The position numbers were made by a program, and so were the translations under genes. A model generated the notes under the pieces. It was not told where the DNA came from and ran no database searches. It was given only the letters and a program-made list of their open reading frames with translations. Shown piece by piece: positions 11,501-26,500 of a DNA stretch of 64,000 bases. This stretch comes from Antedon mediterranea (Eukaryota; Echinodermata; Crinoidea; Comatulida; Antedonidae): assembly GCF_964355755.1 (NCBI RefSeq), contig NC_092673.1, positions 21,145,001 through 21,209,000 on the forward strand, written 5' to 3'. Each line of letters starts with the position of its first letter. Within the stretch, counting starts at the first letter, position 1.

Positions 11501-14500
11501 CAAATGCGTAGTAGGTTGGAGCGTGAAAACAAACATTTAAAGAAGGCTCTGAATGAAGAACACGCCAGTTTGAAGGAAGAAGTTAGCGAAGTAGAACTGT
11601 TAAGAGCAAAGTTAGAACAGCAAGCACGAGTTATCGACAGATTGAAAAATAATGTGAGTTATTATTAACATTGAAGTCATTTAGAATTTAAATCTTAGTA
11701 TTTTTTAGCCTTAAATTAAAATATTTAAATATTATTTTTTTTCAGAATAATACAGATTTATTGAGTATTGACAGAAAAGCTGTTAAGTCAGTTAGTGATG
11801 AAGTTAGTTTAGTGTCTGATTCTGGTACAATTGATGAGGATGATTGGAATGAGGTAAAGTAATAAGATGGGTTCAAATCATTTCAAATTTGTTCTCATGG
11901 CAAAACAAAACAACTCCCTGAGAGGGGATAAATAATAAACAATTACAATTAGTATGTGCCATCTTTCTATTCAGTTTGATAAAGCAGAATTGGAAGCAAA
12001 TTACCAACAACTGAGTAAAGAGTGCCTACAACTACAGAAAGCATACACCCAGTTACAGACGGTTGTAGGTGGCACACTGGACACACAAAGGGAGGCTAAG
12101 GTAAGTGACAGTTACTCTCAGTCACCCTGTAGTCAAGCGAGCTACTGTATCTGTATGTCTCAATGACCTTGCCAACTGACAGTTTATTGGCAGTGGCATA
12201 ACGCAGAGGCCTTAAGGCCCCTGGTTTAGCAAACCTAAGTGGCCCTCTAACACTGGAGGCCTCAGGCGTTTTAACATATTTTAATGCCAGGGGCCCCATA
12301 AGCTCCGAAATTCCCAATTTAGCCAGTGAGCGCTCATAGCCATTACGGCACTGTTTATTGACTGTAAATGCTGCCCATAGAATAATGTGATTGTTAATCC
12401 AAGCATCTTTTAGTATACTTAGGAAATACAAAAACAAATTTGACTGTCTTATCTATGAAATGTATATCAGACAATTAAAACCTAGTCTGAATAAACAAAG
12501 TGACTCTGTAAAAGCTAAGATTTTCATTTGACAGGATGTTAGACAATAGGTCTTTTGTTATTTAAACTTTGACCCTTGGCTTGTGTTATTTAATTAGTTG
12601 TTTTTAGTTGTAATTTCATTCATTGGACTTGATAATGACCCCATGATGGAGTCGAAACGTCGTTCTTTTTGAAGCGTTATTTTTCTATTATGTATTTTAA
12701 ATAAACGTACCCTCATCCATAGAATTTGTGAACTTTAAAGATGTTTTCATTAGTCTGTGATTGTTGAAAACAACCACTGGTTCTTATAATAATGATACAC
12801 TGCTTTGAATTATAAATCTAAATGTCTATAAACGTTTTGGTTCTTTTCTTATGTTCTTGAAGATAAGAAGAGAACTAGAATCTGATCTCATTGAGAGCCA
12901 GGCTACAATAGAAAGTTTACAGCAACTCCTAATAGATAGTGGAAGGAGTGTGGATTGGCTGAAAGAAAAACAAAAGATGCAGAAACAGATTACTAAATCA
13001 AATGAAAAAGTGAGTTTATATTTGTTGGTGGTCTATTGTTAGATGTTGTACAAATAGATCAGTAAATTCTGCCAAACATCACATGAAAAACTGAAAACTT
13101 CTTCTAAGTTATCTGAGGATCATTTAGACAGCAGAAATTGCTTTGAATACTGACTTGGTATCAGGTGAATCAAGTACAGTATTCAATGAGTGACATTATT
13201 CATGTATCGTATGTAAACCCTCTGTATTTTGTATGTTATTAATGTTGTAGATTTATTTATATACAGTCTGCCGCACTAGATGCCTTCCGTACATCTTTCA
13301 ATAGGTAAAAGGCATGTTCATCCAGTAAATACAAAAACTGCAAATATATACATTTATTGTCGATACAAATTCAGCATTTTGATGAATAAACATTATTGTT
13401 TTAATAAAATCTTAGACAAGCATGTTTAGCATGGAATTGAAATTTTCTTTCTAAAAGCCTGTTCATGAAAATCGGTCTTAATTTACCAAATCTTGTAGAA
13501 AAGAAATTGTAACTAAACATTTGCATGTATCATGTATTTAAATCATCAATCATTGTCATTTCGTAAGCAGTAGTACAGTAGTTAACATTTCTTTTAATAA
13601 ATATTATATTTATTTCTGCCTTTTATTTATAGCCAAAGGTATGTTGTTCTTAATTTTTACTGAAACATCCTTTTTAGTTGAGCAGTCAATCATACCCCGC
13701 CTTCTGCCATTACCCCACCCTATGCTATTCCCCCACTCCTCAGATTCCCCTACCCCACCCTCTTAAATCCCCACTCTCTACCAATCCCCACCTCTCCTCT
13801 CATCTGATTACCATAAAAATACTACATAGTGAAAAACATTCCTTTTTTGATTTGATGTACTTGGGTAGTTTTTACAAATTTATTTTTTAAACTCCATTTC
13901 AGATTTAATTTCATGTCTAATAATGCTTAATGTTGTTATGTATGAATGTTAATAGTTAATGTAAAGTTTATATTCCTTTCTTTGATAATGTTTATATTTG
14001 ACTTTTATAGTTGCAGTTTAGATACTGTATACACAATGCATTGTATTGTTTAGTATCTAGCAGGGTTTCATGTACTGTAGCAATATTCAGAATATCAATC
14101 ATCATTACATTAGCTGTTGCAAGCAGTATCCCAACTCAAATTGGTCAAAAATGATAAATAATAATGAACCCATAATAATAAGTAATATAAAGTATTCATA
14201 TACTGTTACTAATGCTGATACAGAGCTTTCATGTGCGACCACTAAAGACATGGGAACTAATAATTATGTCATGTTAATTCATTGTATGCATGTTGGGACG
14301 TACATCCCTCACTTGATTCCATGACACAGTTTTGCCGGATTCTAGGTTCAGACAACGACCAATGACACAGTATCTCCCGCCAATATAAATGCAATTTCTT
14401 CCGATATTTTAGATAAAACATGCAATTGCCCTATATTTATACATTTACAATTTGTACTACTCTATATATTGATAAGAGAATAGGAAACATACGGTAATAA

Positions 14501-17500
14501 TATCGGTTCGTTAGATGTTTATAATCAATTCATGCATTTTGTTTAATAAGTGAAATAATGAGTTGGCATGCCTGACATACCCATGTTTACAACTATAGAT
14601 GCCAATATCTTTAGGGTTTTTATAGCACCCTCTGTTGTTTATGTATTATTATAGTGCCCTCTATAATGCCCTAGTTTTACCAAGTTGGTGCAAATTTAAA
14701 GCTTCCTAATTAAGAAGCATTATTGCTACTGTAGGTATTGATTGATATACAAACAATACATAAATCATTTCATTGTTCTACTTGCTGCTAACAACAAATT
14801 TGTGCAAGGCAAATTATAAAATTTTTATTTACATTATTTGTTTATTTATGCATAAATAAAATGAATACATTTTCCTAATTGTTTTCCCACAGCTTCATGA
14901 GCTTGAATATTCCTTAAAAGAAGTGAAAGATGAAAAGGAACTTTTAGAATTCCAATTACTGGAAACTTCGGAGCAAGATTTTTCAATATGTTCAACAGAC
15001 TCACCAAGAGCAAGTACACCAAGAATTTTGGTAAGTAGAAATGAGGAAATTAGAGAAGAAAGGAAGGAGTAGAGGAGAGGAGATAATGAGAGAAGAAAGA
15101 GTGAAGGAGAGGAGACAATGAGAGAAGAAGGAGTGAAGGAGAGGAGATAATGAGAGAAGAAAGAGTGAAGGAGAGGAGACAATGAGAGAAGAAGGAGTGA
15201 AGGAGAGGAGACAATGAGAGAAGGAGTGAAGGAGAGGAGACAATGAGAGAAGAAGGAGTGAAGGAGAGGAGATAATGAGAGAAGGAGTGAAAGAGAGGAG
15301 ATAATGAGAGAAGGAGTGAAAGAGAGGAGATAATGAGAGAAGGAGTGAAAGAGAGGAGATAATGAGAGAAGAAAGAGTGAAGGAGAGGAGACAATGAGAG
15401 AAGAAGGAGTGAAGGAGAGGAGACAATGAGAGAAGGAGTGAAGGAGAGGAGACAATGAGAGAAGAAGGAGTGAAGGAGAGGAGATAATGAGAGAAGGAGT
15501 GAAAGAGAGGAGATAATGAGAGAAGGAGTGAAAGAGAGGAGATAATGAGAGAAGGAGTGAAAGAGAGGAGATAATGAGAGAAGAAAGAGTGAAGGAGAGG
15601 AGACAATGAGAGAAGAAGGAGTGAAGGAGAGGAGACAATGAGAGAAGAAGGAGTGAAGGAGAGGAGACAATGAGAGAAGAAGGAGTGAAGGAGAGGAGAC
15701 AATGAGAGAAGAAGGAGTGAAGGAGAGGAGACAATGAGAGAAGGAGTGAAGGAGAGGAGATAATGAGAGAAGAAAGAGTGAAGGAGAGGAGACAATGAGA
15801 GAAGAAGGAGTGAAGGAGAGGAGATAATGAGAGAAGGAGTGAAAGAGAGGAGATAATGAGAGAAGGAGTGAAAGAGAGGAGATAATGAGAGAAGAAAGAG
15901 TGAAGGAGAGGAGACAATGAGAGAAGAAGGAGTGAAGGAGAGGAGATAATGAGAGAAGAAGGAGTGAAGGAGAGGAGACAATGAGAGAAGAAGGAGTGAA
16001 GGAGAGGAGACAATGAGAGAAGAAAGAGTGAAGGAGAGGAGACAATGAGAGAAGAAGGAGTGAAGGAGAGGAGATAATGAGAGAAGGAGTGAAAGAGAGG
16101 AGATAATGAGAGAAGGAGTGAAAGAGAGGAGATAATGAGAGAAGAAAGAGTGAAGGAGAGGAGATAATGAGAGAAGGAGTGAAGGAGAGGAGACAATGAG
16201 AGAAGAAGGAGTGAAGGAGAGGAGACAATGAGAGAAGAAAGAGTGAAGGAGAGGAGACAATGAGAGAAGAAGGAGTGAAGGAGAGGAGATAATGAGAGAA
16301 GGAGTGTAAGAGAGGAGATAATGAGAGAAGGAGTGAAAGAGAGGAGACAATGAGAGAAGGAGTGAAGGAGAGGAGACAATGAGAGAAGAAAGAGTGAAGG
16401 AGAGGAGATAATGAGAGAAGGAGTGAAGGAGAGGAGACAATGAGAGAAGAAGGAGTGAAGGAGAGGAGACAATGAGAGAAGAAAGAGTGAAGGAGAGGAG
16501 ACAATGAGAGAAGAAGGAGTGAAGGAGAGGAGATAATGAGAGAAGGAGTGAAAGAGAGGAGATAATGAGAGAAGGAGTGAAAGAGAGGAGATAATGAGAG
16601 AAGAAAGAGTGAAGGAGAGGAGACAATGAGAGAAGAAGGAGTGAAGGAGAGGAGATAATGAGAGAAGAAAGAGTGAAGGAGAGGAGACAATGAGAGAAGG
16701 AGTGAAGGAGAGGAGACAATGAGAGAAGAAGGAGTGAAGGAGAGGAGACAATGAGAGAAGAAAGAGTGAAGGAGAGGAGACAATGAGAGAAGAAGGAGTG
16801 AAGGAGAGGAGATAATGAGAGAAGGAGTGAAAGAGAGGAGATAATGAGAGAAGGAGTGAAAGAGAGGAGATAATGAGAGAAGGAGTGAAAGAGAGGAGAC
16901 AATGAGAGAAGAAGGAGTGAAGGAGAGGAGATAATGAGAGAAGAAGGAGTGAAGGAGAGGAGATAATGAGAGAAGAAAGAGTGAAGGAGAGGAGACAATG
17001 AGAGAAGGAGTGAAAGAGAGGAGATAATGAAAGAAGAAAGAAAGAAGTAATCTTTTTACATGTCGTCATAAATTATTAATAATCCAGTTAGATAACTATT
17101 GCTCATTGGCGATAGTTGTATTCGACAGCTCGTGTCTTTCCTCAGTGCTCCCTTTTTATGTATCACTGAAAGGAATTCACTATTGTTACAGGGGTTGCAG
17201 CCACTATAATGTGTTATGATTTAACCCGTGGACTGCTTGTTAAATAAATAAATGTACTGTATTTATTTTGTTTAGATTACTCAGCACCCAAGAACAGAAG
17301 AAGCTGGACTTCATTATGCTTGTACACTTGATCAATTTAATGTATGTATTTTTGTTTGGCCTTTTAAACAATTAATTCCATTGATATTGATATAAAGTTT
17401 GCTGTACACCACGTATATTAGTTCTGAAAAGAACTTCTCACCAGTTCTTTTCAGAACTAATATACGTGGTGTACCGCAAACTTTATATCAACATTTGATT

Positions 17501-20500
17501 TCGCAATGCAAACCTTTAAACAATATCATGTTTTAAATTATATGTCTTTGTATTCAGGAAATTATGTACAGTGAATTAAGGCAGCGCTTGCAGGCATTAA
17601 ACTCAAATAAGGTACAGTATGTTGTGTTTTATTTATCAAATAAACTGAATGTGACCATCTCTTTGGATATGTTGAAAGATAAACAAACATAAATATTTCT
17701 ATGCTTTCACATGTATACTTTTTGATGGAGTGCACTTTGCAGTTTCTCCCAATAAACTTTAAAATGGCAATTAAATTGTAGCTTTCATTCTAGTGCAATT
17801 ATCAGAATGTATTCTGTTTTCTTGTTTTAGGATTTTGTGGTATCCAAGGCCGATTCAGAATTACTTAATCAAACACTCAAGATGTTGGATATCGCTGATA
17901 TGGTACAATTCAATTTGTTGAATAAAATAAAACAATTGATGTTGTTATTTTTATAATCATTAATATTTCCTTACTTCAAAACATTTTTTTTAAAGGCCAA
18001 GTTTTACAGGACTTTATACTGATTTATCTTTTTAATGTTAATTTTTCAGCGCCTGGTATCAATGGATGAAGAAATGGCATCGTTAAGAAAAGTTATTACA
18101 GAATTAGAAATTGAGAGAAATAACCTGGCAACGGATAATATGAACATGTCCACAGAACTTGTCAATCAAACGCTAGAAGGTCAAAATACACAAGAGGTGA
18201 GCTGTCAAAATCTAGATTTTCCACATTGCTTTTGTTGGCCGTTTTGATTACAATATGCAACATTTACATTACCTAAGCTCTCCTGGCAAAAATCTATACA
18301 GAACCAACTTTGAATTTATCTGCTCAATACAGGTGTAAAAGTGCCTGTAGGCAAATTTGCTGTGCACCTGTTTTATGCAAGTTTATTAATAAATACAATC
18401 ATTTCAGTTTAGTTAGTTGACATGTTTATAATAGGATAACAGTAACACTGACAATACAGAGTAAACATAAGGCTACACTTTGTGTTTCAGCATTTTAAGA
18501 GATTGACTGATATGTACTGATTAGTCGCAGTCCTTTGGCAACGACCTTTTAACTGCTTTAAATTTGAAATTGCAATTGATTTTTGTGTATGTTTGAGTAT
18601 TGTTCCTTAACCATAGAAACTATATATCCTTGTAAACCAAGAAGCTACAGTAATAACATGCACAATTGAAGAAACTAAATTTCTTCTGATAACAATTATA
18701 TTTACATCAATTTACAGAAAGTTACTGAGTTAGAACAAGCATTGGAACAATTTAAGAACAGCGAGACAAAATTAGATTTGGTTGAGGGCGCTTTCAAGCG
18801 AACGGAAGAACGCTTAGAAAAAGAAAATAAAAAATTGAAAAAGCAGTTGAGTGATGCTAACGAAGGAAGGTTCAGTGAAAATGAAATGTTGCAACAGAAA
18901 GTGAATGAAAATAGACAATTGGCTAATGTAAGTATTTTGAATGAATAGAATTTTTTAAATTATTAAAGATCAATACAGTTTAATAAATATAGTATTTAGT
19001 AACAGCTGAAGAAGCTTAAATAAGATTCAATTATTTTTAAAGATGTATTTTCCCACTGAAAAATAATTGTTGTTGTTGGATATGCCATTTTAATATCACT
19101 GCATAATCATGGATTTTGGTTAAATTTAACGATTTATTATGTTATTTTTATAACTGAAAACATTTTTTTTTGACAGAAGGGATTCACTTTATTAAAACTA
19201 CAAAATAACCTATTCAAAGTCTGATTTAATTATTGTTCATTTTTTATGTTTTTGGAGGACAATACATCTTTAATAGTACATTATTTTAAAGATATTTTAG
19301 ATAAAATTCGCATTTTAAATAGTGTAATTAATTTTTCTTCTATTGAAGAGAACCCCTCATTCTTCAAGGTGCCTATTGAAACAGGTGAAATTTCATTTTA
19401 AAACACTTTACCTATTTTTATCTTTTTTCCAATCCAAGTAACATATTCCTAATACATCCATTGGTGCATGCTTTTTCTATAATTAACTTTTTGTTTTTTT
19501 ACTTAATACTGACTTTCCAATTCCACAACCCAGCACTAAACTAGACTATGGCTATTGAGTCTAAGAGACATTCTGTACATGCTCAGAAACTTACTGAGAT
19601 GCATCAAATGTTTAATATACTTAATAGCTTCATAGTTTAATTTCATGAAATCGACAGTGGATACAAACAAATTATTGTACAGTACAACATTTAAAAAAAT
19701 TCAATTGTTTTTCCAATTATTTCATCACTTATTTTTATTACATCATGTTTTATAGATATTTTGGTTAAATTGTGTTTCTGTTGGATTGATGAATTGACTG
19801 AAACCAATTATTATTTAACCTACTCATTTTAACAGCATGTTTTGCAGTATGATTTTTGATAAAAACAATTTATATACATATAAGTATATATTACTTGTTG
19901 CATGTGTCTGAATAAAGTAAAATTTCCAAATTAAAAATGCTCTACTTACAAAAATAATGATTGTTTTGGGTTCCTATTGAATACTATAATGTATCTTTAA
20001 ATTATTTTATTTTGGATAAAAGAGTGATTTTTTTTGTTGATTCAATAAATCGAAAAAGCAAATGAAACGTTGACAAAATGTTGCATTAAGTACTTTTTGA
20101 TTGGATCAGCAATATACAAAAATTCACTCTTATGAGGTGTATTGTTATCTGTACATAAATTTTACTACTTTTATTAATGAAAATATACTTGATATTTTAT
20201 AGAGAGTGACAGAGTTAGAACGAGAACTAGCGGTTAGAGAACGCCATTTAAATAAAACAGAACGTCAACGATTGATTTCGATGGAAAAGGAAACAACACA
20301 ACATAAGAAGGTGAAAATCTTGTAATCATATTATTGTAGTGAATGTGCTACCTGTAATTTAAATGATATTTGTACTGTTTATATTAATTATTATACATAA
20401 GAGCCGGGCAAAACACCTGACCATTTAACTCGGACGCAATGCTATTTTGTTCGCAGTTAGTTATCATGTGATTGATATAATTTTGTAAATCATCTTGTAT

Positions 20501-23500
20501 TAGTTTGATCCATATTATTTTCTTTATGTCTCTTTTTTATACTGTAGACTATAAAGAACCTACAGGACTTTCTCATGGAACATGAAACAAAAAGTGCTGA
20601 GATTCAAGAAGAGAAAACTTTACTGGAAGACGAAAACAAGGAATTAGTACAAGAAATATCGCATCTTAAAATGGTATGTTTGCTTTATTGTTTTCTTGTC
20701 AAATGTTTTTTGAAGGCCAGAATAATTGCATTTGATTGAATACAACAATTTTCTTAATTAGATTTTAATTCATTTTTAATTAAATTTTAATTCTTTTTTA
20801 ATTAATTCCACAGAATAACGTCCTTCCAAATCCTTGCTTTTATTATTTAAATTTGATCTGTAGCCAATTATATTACTCAACTAATCACAAAAACAAATCA
20901 ATAAATACGTATTAAACAAAGGGAAATAGCTGTCGGATATATTCCCATATGCCATAAAATACCTGCACTAGTATGACTGTTAATGAATAGGTGGTAGGAT
21001 TTCCTCACCTAGGTTTTGTTTCCTTTCGCTGTGTCAGCATTGTTAGTAGGAAAGTTGTCTTTACGCTTCACTGATTTTGTTGAATATATTATTGATCTCC
21101 ATGGTGATAATACTCATGATAATTGGCTTGTGTGGCTATTCTAGGATGATTCAAGCTGTGTGAGCGAGCTTTAAACTGTGATTGTACGCAAGGAAATAAA
21201 AGTTAATAGAAGGGTTTGTTTTTTAGTTTTTATTTCATTCACATACTACCATGTCATTAGCTATGTTCTTTAGATTTTGTGTTACACTACAGCATACTAT
21301 ACCACAAGTACCAATGTCTGTACTTTGTTCTCTGGTCTAATTAAATATGAGTCATAGGTGATTCCCCTTCCATTCATTCATTGCATCGTTATGCTCTAGC
21401 ATTCTTAGAACTATGTTAATAGCTGGTTCTTAAAAGCAGTGTAAACAATTTCAATTAATAATCATTTGTTATACATTTCCTCTAACTTATTAAATGCTCT
21501 CCATGACTAGAGTGCATGTATTGTTTTTTTTGATTTGCTTAATAAAATGGTTATATGATTGTTGTGAAACATTGATCTTTCTTTTTGTCATTCCATTTTG
21601 TATTGAAATTTCATTATCTAAAAATCACCTGTTATTCTGATAACCTATATTGACAAGCTGTGTTGACTTGAGGTCATAATCAGGATTAATTGATTTTGAA
21701 TTGACGAACTTACAACATTTTGAAGTACTAACCGTCTTTAAAGTAAACACTTACAGTAGCATGGACTTTAACCTTCACACAGAGGGTTAAGAAAGGGGGA
21801 GTAAATACCACCAATTGTGATGCTAATGGCAAGGTACATCTATTGATTTGTTATTCTACTCAAAGAATGTAAAGCAACAATATAGCATCTCCCAAAGGAG
21901 TTTAACGGTTTTTATATTGTGTACAGTAGTATAGTAATGCTTTACTACGTGTACAGTACCTGTACTTAACTTTAGTTGGAATCAAAATACTTTGGATGTT
22001 ATTTTTAGGATTTTTATATGACCTTGCTATAAAAAATGTTTGATCGATCTTGCATGGAAATACTGTAATGTATCTGATTTGTTTAAACCACAGCCAGTAT
22101 ATTGCTATACAATATTATAGTTATTGTTGTAACACCAGTGTAACTCCTAATTAAATAATGAGATGGAACACATGTTGATAATAGGTCTATAGTACTTCTC
22201 AATATGTGTTTTTTTTTAGTTAACTTTGCTTTGCTCTATATGAAATTATTCAGTGGATCTTCTGTTATTTTTGTATACCCTCTACACACTATGTACTTTT
22301 AGGTTGCATTATAAAATTGAGTAATTTTTTAGTTGGGTAGTATACTTTTGAATTGATATTAAATACATTTTTTTTATATATTTGGCTGCATTCCGCATAG
22401 ACTATCATACTTTAAAATTAAAATTGCTTGTTTCTTTCAGAAAACAGCACAAAGCATTACAGAAAACTCAAAACTTCAAGAACAACTTCAAAAATTGAAA
22501 CTAGAGAAAAACTCTCTTGAAACGACAATTATTGTTGATAAACAAGAACATTTAAAGAGATTTAATGAACTGCAATCCAAAATTACCAACATGGAAGAAA
22601 CGATCAAGAGGCTTGTTGAAGAAAACAAAGACTTAGTCTGTAAAACTAAGTATTTTGAAGATAATGACATGACTGTTGATAAATATAATAAGTTACTGGA
22701 GGAAGTTGAGAGGTTAAGAAATAATGAAACGGATCAACAATTTCAAATTAAAAAACTTGAGGAAAAATTAAACCAGTTGGAAAACAAGGAAGTAGAATCG
22801 ACAGATGAGGATACGTCGTGCAGTCTGTCGCTACCAATTGATAATAGTCATCTTAACCATGAAAAAGGAGATAACGAAAAATCAGAAAAAGAACTCAAAG
22901 AAAAGTTAGACGAATTTGAAACATCTGAAAGGGAATTAAAGAATGAGATTAAAAAATTAAAATCCTCTGATGAAACATTGAAGATGACCCTGTCTCAATT
23001 GATATCTGAAAATTCCATTCTTCAGCATGAGAAAAGTCAAGCCCGAAGCGAAGTAGAGGAGTTAAAAGAAGAGGAAGTAATGTTAAAGAAGGTTATAAAA
23101 GATCAAATTACAGAAAATGGAAAACTAATAAATAATCAAGATAGTGCAGTTGATAGTTCAAATATTGATGTTGCCAAAGATACATTGATGAAAGAACTTA
23201 CTGACATGAAAGCGTCTGACTGTATGTTGAAAGAACAAGTTCATGATCTGATGCAGAAAAATGATAAGCTTACCGCTGAAAGGTCAGATATGAGCAGACA
23301 GTTAAAAGAATTTCTTTCCGTTGAAAGTCGTCTACATGACGAGATTTCAGGTTTACAAACGACAGTTATGGAATTACGGGAGTCTAACAAATCTGTAAAC
23401 AATCATATTGATGAAAATGAAATTATGTTGAAAGATATCCAAGTATTAGAAGATATTAAATTACAATTGGAAAGTAAAGTAAAACTTTTAGAAGAAGATA

Positions 23501-26500
23501 AAGATGAACTTGAAGGGAAATTACAGGATTTTGAAACGCTTGTCAGAGATGCAGGGATTGCAAACACAGAAGAGTTGGAAAATTCCAATAAAATATTAAG
23601 CGATAAGTTACAGGAATTACAAGAACAACACAACATGTTACAGACAGAAGTCAAAGATTTGAAAGAAAATGAAAATACATTTCGTTTAAAACTTGATGAA
23701 TTACAAGAATCAGAGCAATCTTTACTTGAAAAAATATCAACTGAAAATGAAGATAATAACAGATTGACAGATGAGTTAGATGAATTACGAGAGCAGATTG
23801 CAAGTTTAGAGGAAATCAGAGGAAATCTAAAAGAGAAGTTACAGGAATCTGAAGAGCAAATTGAAGAATTGAAAATGACCTCTATGTCTGTTTGCAATGA
23901 CAATCTTGAGGGTACCGCCAAATCTTTACAAGGTGACCTATGTGGTAGTTTTGATGATGGTACTAAAAATGATATAATTGAAGAACTGCAGCTACAAATG
24001 AATGAGTTAAAGGAAGAAAATGAGAGGCTTCATCACGAATTAAAAAATAAGATGAAAGTTAAAGAAGAAGTAATAGGTGAAGAATCTTTAATTGACTTCA
24101 GCACTCCTCCTCCTCCTCCTTTACCAAAAACGCCATCACCACTTCCAACCTCAGCTACACCAGTCTTTCCAGCTTCTCAAACTTTGCTTCAAGCATCAAA
24201 GAAAGAAGCTGTTATTTGGCAAGAACTTGAAAAAGTAGGATTTCCTGGCAATCCAAGTATTTATTATACCAACAGTGCAAATCAAATTGGAGACAAATTA
24301 AAATTGAAAGAAGAAGAATGCAAAGATTTGCTAGACAAAATTGCAAACCAGGAAATTGCAATTAAAAAGTTTCAGACTGATTTACAGAGGACAGAAGAGA
24401 AATTAGCAGAGACGGAAGAAATGCTATTAGAGAAAACTAATGATATTGAAGATCTGGAAAAAGCAGTTGCACAATCTGGAAGAAGATGTAGTGTGAGTGA
24501 TATTCAAAATCGAGATCTTGAAGAGGAGTTACAAAAATCAAACCTTGAATTAGAAGATTTTAAACTTAGCATAATAGAAATGGAAGAAAATGAAGAAGTG
24601 CTAATGTCAAGGATTAAAGAATTAGAAAACCAATCCAGGGACTTACGAGATCAAAATGTCTTGTTAAAAGATCAAGTTACCTCTTTAGAATCTGTAGAAA
24701 AAGACTTGAAAATTGCATTGACAAATTTAGAACAGGAAAACGCTACTGTGTTTCAGCGTGTTGCGGACATGAAAAAGATGGAGGAGCAATTAAATGAAAA
24801 AATAAAGGAAGTTGAAACTAATTCTAAACTCGTAGATACATTGACCAATGAAATTAAAGAGTTAAAACAACACTTAAAAGATTTAACTACGACCCATTCA
24901 TCACAAATACAAAAATTGGAAGAGGCCACTAATATGTATGAGGAATGTAAACACAAGTTGCAAATTTTAGAAAATGAAACAACAGAGGAAAGAGAAATAC
25001 TTGTCAATAAAATTAAGGAGCTTAAAAATGAAGAATTAGAACTATTAAAAAAGGTACAAACTCTAGAAAGTGTGCAGCTCAAAACGAAAAATGACCAAGA
25101 CAATATTCAGATACTAACCAAGAAGTTGCATGAAATACAAGAAGAAATGTCAAAATCGCAAGACCAAATTAAAGATAGCGAGAACTACTGTAAACAACTG
25201 GAGAACCGTGTGGCCGAGCATGAAAAACATGAGAATGAATTTATGGAAAAGAATGAAGCACTTCTGTCGGAATGTAATAATTTAAAAGCTCAGATTAAAG
25301 AACTTTTAAAAGAGGAAAAGACCGATTTAGTTTCTGAGAATGCAGAAATAGAAGAAGAAATCGTTCAACAAGCAACATATCAAGAAACTGCAACCGAACC
25401 TCCAGAAGAACATAAGAATATGGTTTCTTCCCTTGAGGAAAAAATTCGAGAGCTTGAAGAAGAGAAGCAAGAAATGCAGCAAAGACTATTTGAACATGAA
25501 GAAAAAGAAAATGCCTTCAAAGAAACACTATCACAAGCAGATGCCATAATGAATGAACGTGAATCTAGTCTACGTGAACATATAAATGAACTTGAAACAT
25601 CTCAAAGTGATTTGAAAGAACGTTTGGAAGCAGCACGTACTAACTCAGAAGATAGAGCAAGTGATGATTGGCATGATGCTTTAGATGACAGGGAAGTACT
25701 TGAAGAAACTAAAGAACTTAGCAAAGATGAAGAAATTCGACATCTTCAACAAAGGATTGTAGAACTTGAAGAAACTGAATTACAACTGAAATTAGAACTA
25801 AAGAATATGGATCAAGGTATAGACACTTCAAACATGAATAATTATCAAAATAATGAAACAATAAAATTGCAAATTGACAGAATTTCAGAACTGGAAGAAA
25901 TTGAGATTAACCTTTTGGAAGAATTAGAACAAGCTAAAACTACACAGAAAGCATTAACCGAAGCAAATGAAGAACTTTTAGATGAGGTTGCAGTCCTCAA
26001 GACAACAGTGGATGATCTAGAAAGTCTTGCAGAAAATAATGCGTATTACCCACCTGTTGAAACTTCCAGTCATGACATTGAAAAGTTGCAAGAAGAACTT
26101 GAAAGTGTAATCTTGCAATTACAAGATTTGGAAGAAACAGACGAGAAACTCAGAGAAGACCTAAAAGGTAAGGAAAATGAAATAAAAGAACTTAAAAAAT
26201 CCAATTTACAACTGCAAGAAGATGTTGATAACTATAGTTCTCATTTAAAAGATTTAGAAGATTCTGAAAAGAAATTGAAAGACTTACTTAATGAGAAGGA
26301 GAAATCAGGTGATACGCTTAAATCAAATTACACTGAGCTTGAAGAAAAAATAAGTGATCTTGAAGCAACAGATTTATTTTTAACAGAGAAGTTAAATGAG
26401 AAAAATGAATCAGAAAATATCCTAAAAAAGGAATTAATATCTGCTGAAGAACGTTTAAAGAGGAGTGAAATATCATTAAAAGAATCGGAAGAACTGTTGA

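Noticed and set aside
13633-13638. 6-nt micro-exon CCAAAG between tttatag and gtatgt
   Set aside because: In phase, but joining exons 7 and 8 directly gives a better match to the JAKMIP pattern (EK-LHELE), so it is unneeded.
14895-17069. Very long minus-strand open frames (up to 724 codons) rich in Leu/Ser/His/Phe
   Set aside because: They are translations of the GA minisatellite; all three frames are open simultaneously and the frame overlaps plus-strand exon 8.
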